A stretch of 50,144 nucleotides of DNA from JAXHUM01 sp034189325. GTDB lineage: Bacteria > Desulfobacterota > DSM-4660 > Desulfatiglandales > Desulfatiglandaceae. Position numbers and translations under genes: made by a program. The stretch is from contig JAXHUM010000066.1 of assembly GCA_034189325.1 (NCBI GenBank), positions 1 to 50,144 on the forward strand, given 5' to 3'. Below the pieces are notes generated by a model. It did not search any database, had not been told where the DNA came from, and worked only from the letters and a program-made list of their open reading frames with translations. This document shows, one piece after another, positions 48,882-50,144 of this stretch (position 1 is its first letter; each line of letters begins with the position of its first letter).

Positions 48882-50029
48882 TTTTTGCCCGTTATCTCGC
48901 TGGGCAGGTCAACTGTCTCGGGCCAGTGTGAGGGATATTTTTGGTCAGGTGCTTCGCCCCGTTTCGCCTTTTTCCCTGCCAGCCCTTTCCGCTTATATTC
49001 CTCTCTCGGCTCTTTAGGAATTCTCCCGTTAAGGATAGACTCAGATCTCAGCCGACGACCGATTGTCTTCTCCCACTTTTCGCCGAGCTTAAGTATCCTG
49101 TCCACATCAATACCGGTTTCAATACCCATCTCGTCCATCATGACGAGCGAGTCTTCCAGAGAGACGAGTCCCACAACATTGGGGTTTCTGTAATAATACT
49201 CACCGGTGCCGGGGACCGGCGTGCGGTCGATAAAGTTCGTAGGTTGCCCGCCGAGTCCGCCCAAGACGCCTTCATGAATCTCCACGCCGGCATGGAGGGC
49301 AGCCAAGACATTGGCGAGCCCCCATCCCCTCGTCACATGGAAATGGGCCACATGAAGATCTGTATTGGGTAAGGCGTCAAGTATCATGGAGTAATAGCGA
49401 TAGACCTGATCCGGAGGGGCCGAGCCATCATGATCCGCATGCTCAATATCGTCGGCGCCTATGCTGAGCCATCTTTCCGTAAATTCCAAAGCATCTTCAA
49501 ATCGGGTAGGTCCTGAAATGGGGCTTCCCCAGATGGTGCTGACGGTCCCGAAGACCCGAATATTAACGTCGTGACACTTCTGGATACATCTCTCCGCTTC
49601 TTCCCAATACTCAGGTAGGGTGGTTCCGGAATTGGCAAAGTGGTGCTGTTCGTCGGTTGAGACCATCATCCCGATACGATCAGGCCCCCATCCCTCTTTT
49701 CTCGCTGCCACAGCCGTATCCACAGCCCTTTCCCTGATGCAGACGGTCGTGATCTCAATATCGTCAAAGTTGATTCCGGCACGTGACAGGCGTTTGCTGT
49801 CGCGCACGCGCTTGAGCAGTTCCGGTGCGTCTCTAAATTGAGGCATGATACGAGGATTCCCGAGGTTTGTTATCTCCAACCTTTTGAAACCAGCCAGTAT
49901 GGACTCTTCCACATAATAGACCTTGGCGTCAGTCGGGATAAAATGCTCTTCATGTTGCAAACCTTCTCGGGCGGAAATATCAGCCAGCCGTACTTTCTTA
50001 GGGTAAGTTAACTCAAATTTCTCACTCAT
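48878..50029 (-). CDS. HMG-CoA lyase/isopropylmalate-synthase-like (HMGL) family enzyme
   Basis: The 383-residue product starts at ATG 50029 with AAGGAGGAG. The TIM-barrel HMGL signature is LADISAREGLQHEEHF (Asp17, Arg21, Glu22), and metal ligands are His229 and His231 in HVAHFH. The glycine loop reads GVLGGLGGQP: the HMG-CoA-lyase catalytic cysteine is replaced by Gln262. A proline-rich C-terminal tail (about 340-383) is extra. It may be an acyl-CoA C-C lyase or condensing enzyme of a related reaction, not HMG-CoA lyase itself. It is the first gene of the acyl-CoA group at 46773-50029. Confidence 0.85.
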   Translation of the reverse strand: MSEKFELTYPKKVRLADISAREGLQHEEHFIPTDAKVYYVEESILAGFKRLEITNLGNPRIMPQFRDAPELLKRVRDSKRLSRAGINFDDIEITTVCIRERAVDTAVAARKEGWGPDRIGMMVSTDEQHHFANSGTTLPEYWEEAERCIQKCHDVNIRVFGTVSTIWGSPISGPTRFEDALEFTERWLSIGADDIEHADHDGSAPPDQVYRYYSMILDALPNTDLHVAHFHVTRGWGLANVLAALHAGVEIHEGVLGGLGGQPTNFIDRTPVPGTGEYYYRNPNVVGLVSLEDSLVMMDEMGIETGIDVDRILKLGEKWEKTIGRRLRSESILNGRIPKEPREEYKRKGLAGKKAKRGEAPDQKYPSHWPETVDLPSEITGKK

Positions 50030-50144
50030 GCGGCTCCTCCTTGCATTTGATTTTGTCCGGATTGCTCACGGCGCAAAAGGTTAAAGGTTTCTCCGTCCTT
50101 AATTCGTCTTCTAAAATGGAACAAAAGGCTCTTTGGTGCAGAGA

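Noticed and set aside
1..50144. Selenoprotein genes with in-frame UGA, suggested by selC
   Set aside because: All major genes close normally at expected family lengths and no UGA-interrupted homology was noticed; selenoproteins must lie elsewhere.
1..50144. CRISPR arrays, insertion sequences, prophage or attachment sites
   Set aside because: No regularly spaced repeats, transposase, integrase or phage genes were seen.

Overview
The window looks like a chromosomal segment of an anaerobic Desulfobacterota (deltaproteobacterial) organism, possibly a sulfate-reducing or syntrophic degrader of organic acids or aromatics. This is inferred from gene content: an electron-bifurcating NfnAB-type pair, indolepyruvate:ferredoxin oxidoreductase IorAB, several acyl-CoA enzymes, a selenocysteine tRNA, a near-perfect sigma-54 promoter, and a Gram-negative type II secretion system (T2SS) beside a PilT ATPase. 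No rRNA, CRISPR array, insertion sequence, integrase or prophage was seen.

Layout. 1-2300 (+): the 3' end of a crotonase, a CaiB/racemase-family protein and a DUF2889 protein. 2377-4480 (-): a MoxR AAA+ ATPase overlapping a CoxE-like VWA protein. 4604-6185 (+): a small unknown protein and a PBP4-type D,D-carboxypeptidase, ending at a bidirectional terminator. 6262-8609 (-): NfnA and NfnB. 8700-12331 (-): a two-repeat unknown protein, a 668-residue multidomain protein with degenerate receivers, and PilT. A very AT-rich 470-bp divergent spacer follows.

12801-27184 (+) is a nearly complete T2SS locus in the order F-G-H-I-J-K-L-M-N-C-ExeA-GspB/TPR-D-E. It supplies the inner-membrane platform (F, L, M, C), pseudopilins (G-K), secretin (D), motor (E) and two candidate secretin-assembly factors. 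It lacks the prepilin peptidase (GspO/PilD) and a recognisable pilotin. Just downstream, a consensus -24/-12 promoter precedes a secreted Fn3-like protein with a CFI-box C-terminus. This is the most attractive candidate for a regulated surface or secreted protein linked to the T2SS.

28296-37566 (-) holds housekeeping genes: fbp, an AI-2E-family transporter, selC with its own strong promoter, asd, a sirtuin, and the conserved rpmH-rnpA-yidD-yidC-jag-mnmE block. dnaA is not beside rpmH. Instead the shape operon mreB-mreC-mreD-PBP2-rodA (37763-43423, +) diverges from it. 43481-50029 (-) carries a Cys-rich small protein, iorB-iorA, and an acyl-CoA/lipid group: SDR reductase, MaoC hydratase, alpha/beta hydrolase and an HMG-CoA-lyase-like enzyme.

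All calls come from reading motifs, lengths, start sites and gene order by eye. No database search was run. Gene symbols are given only where family signatures are clear.
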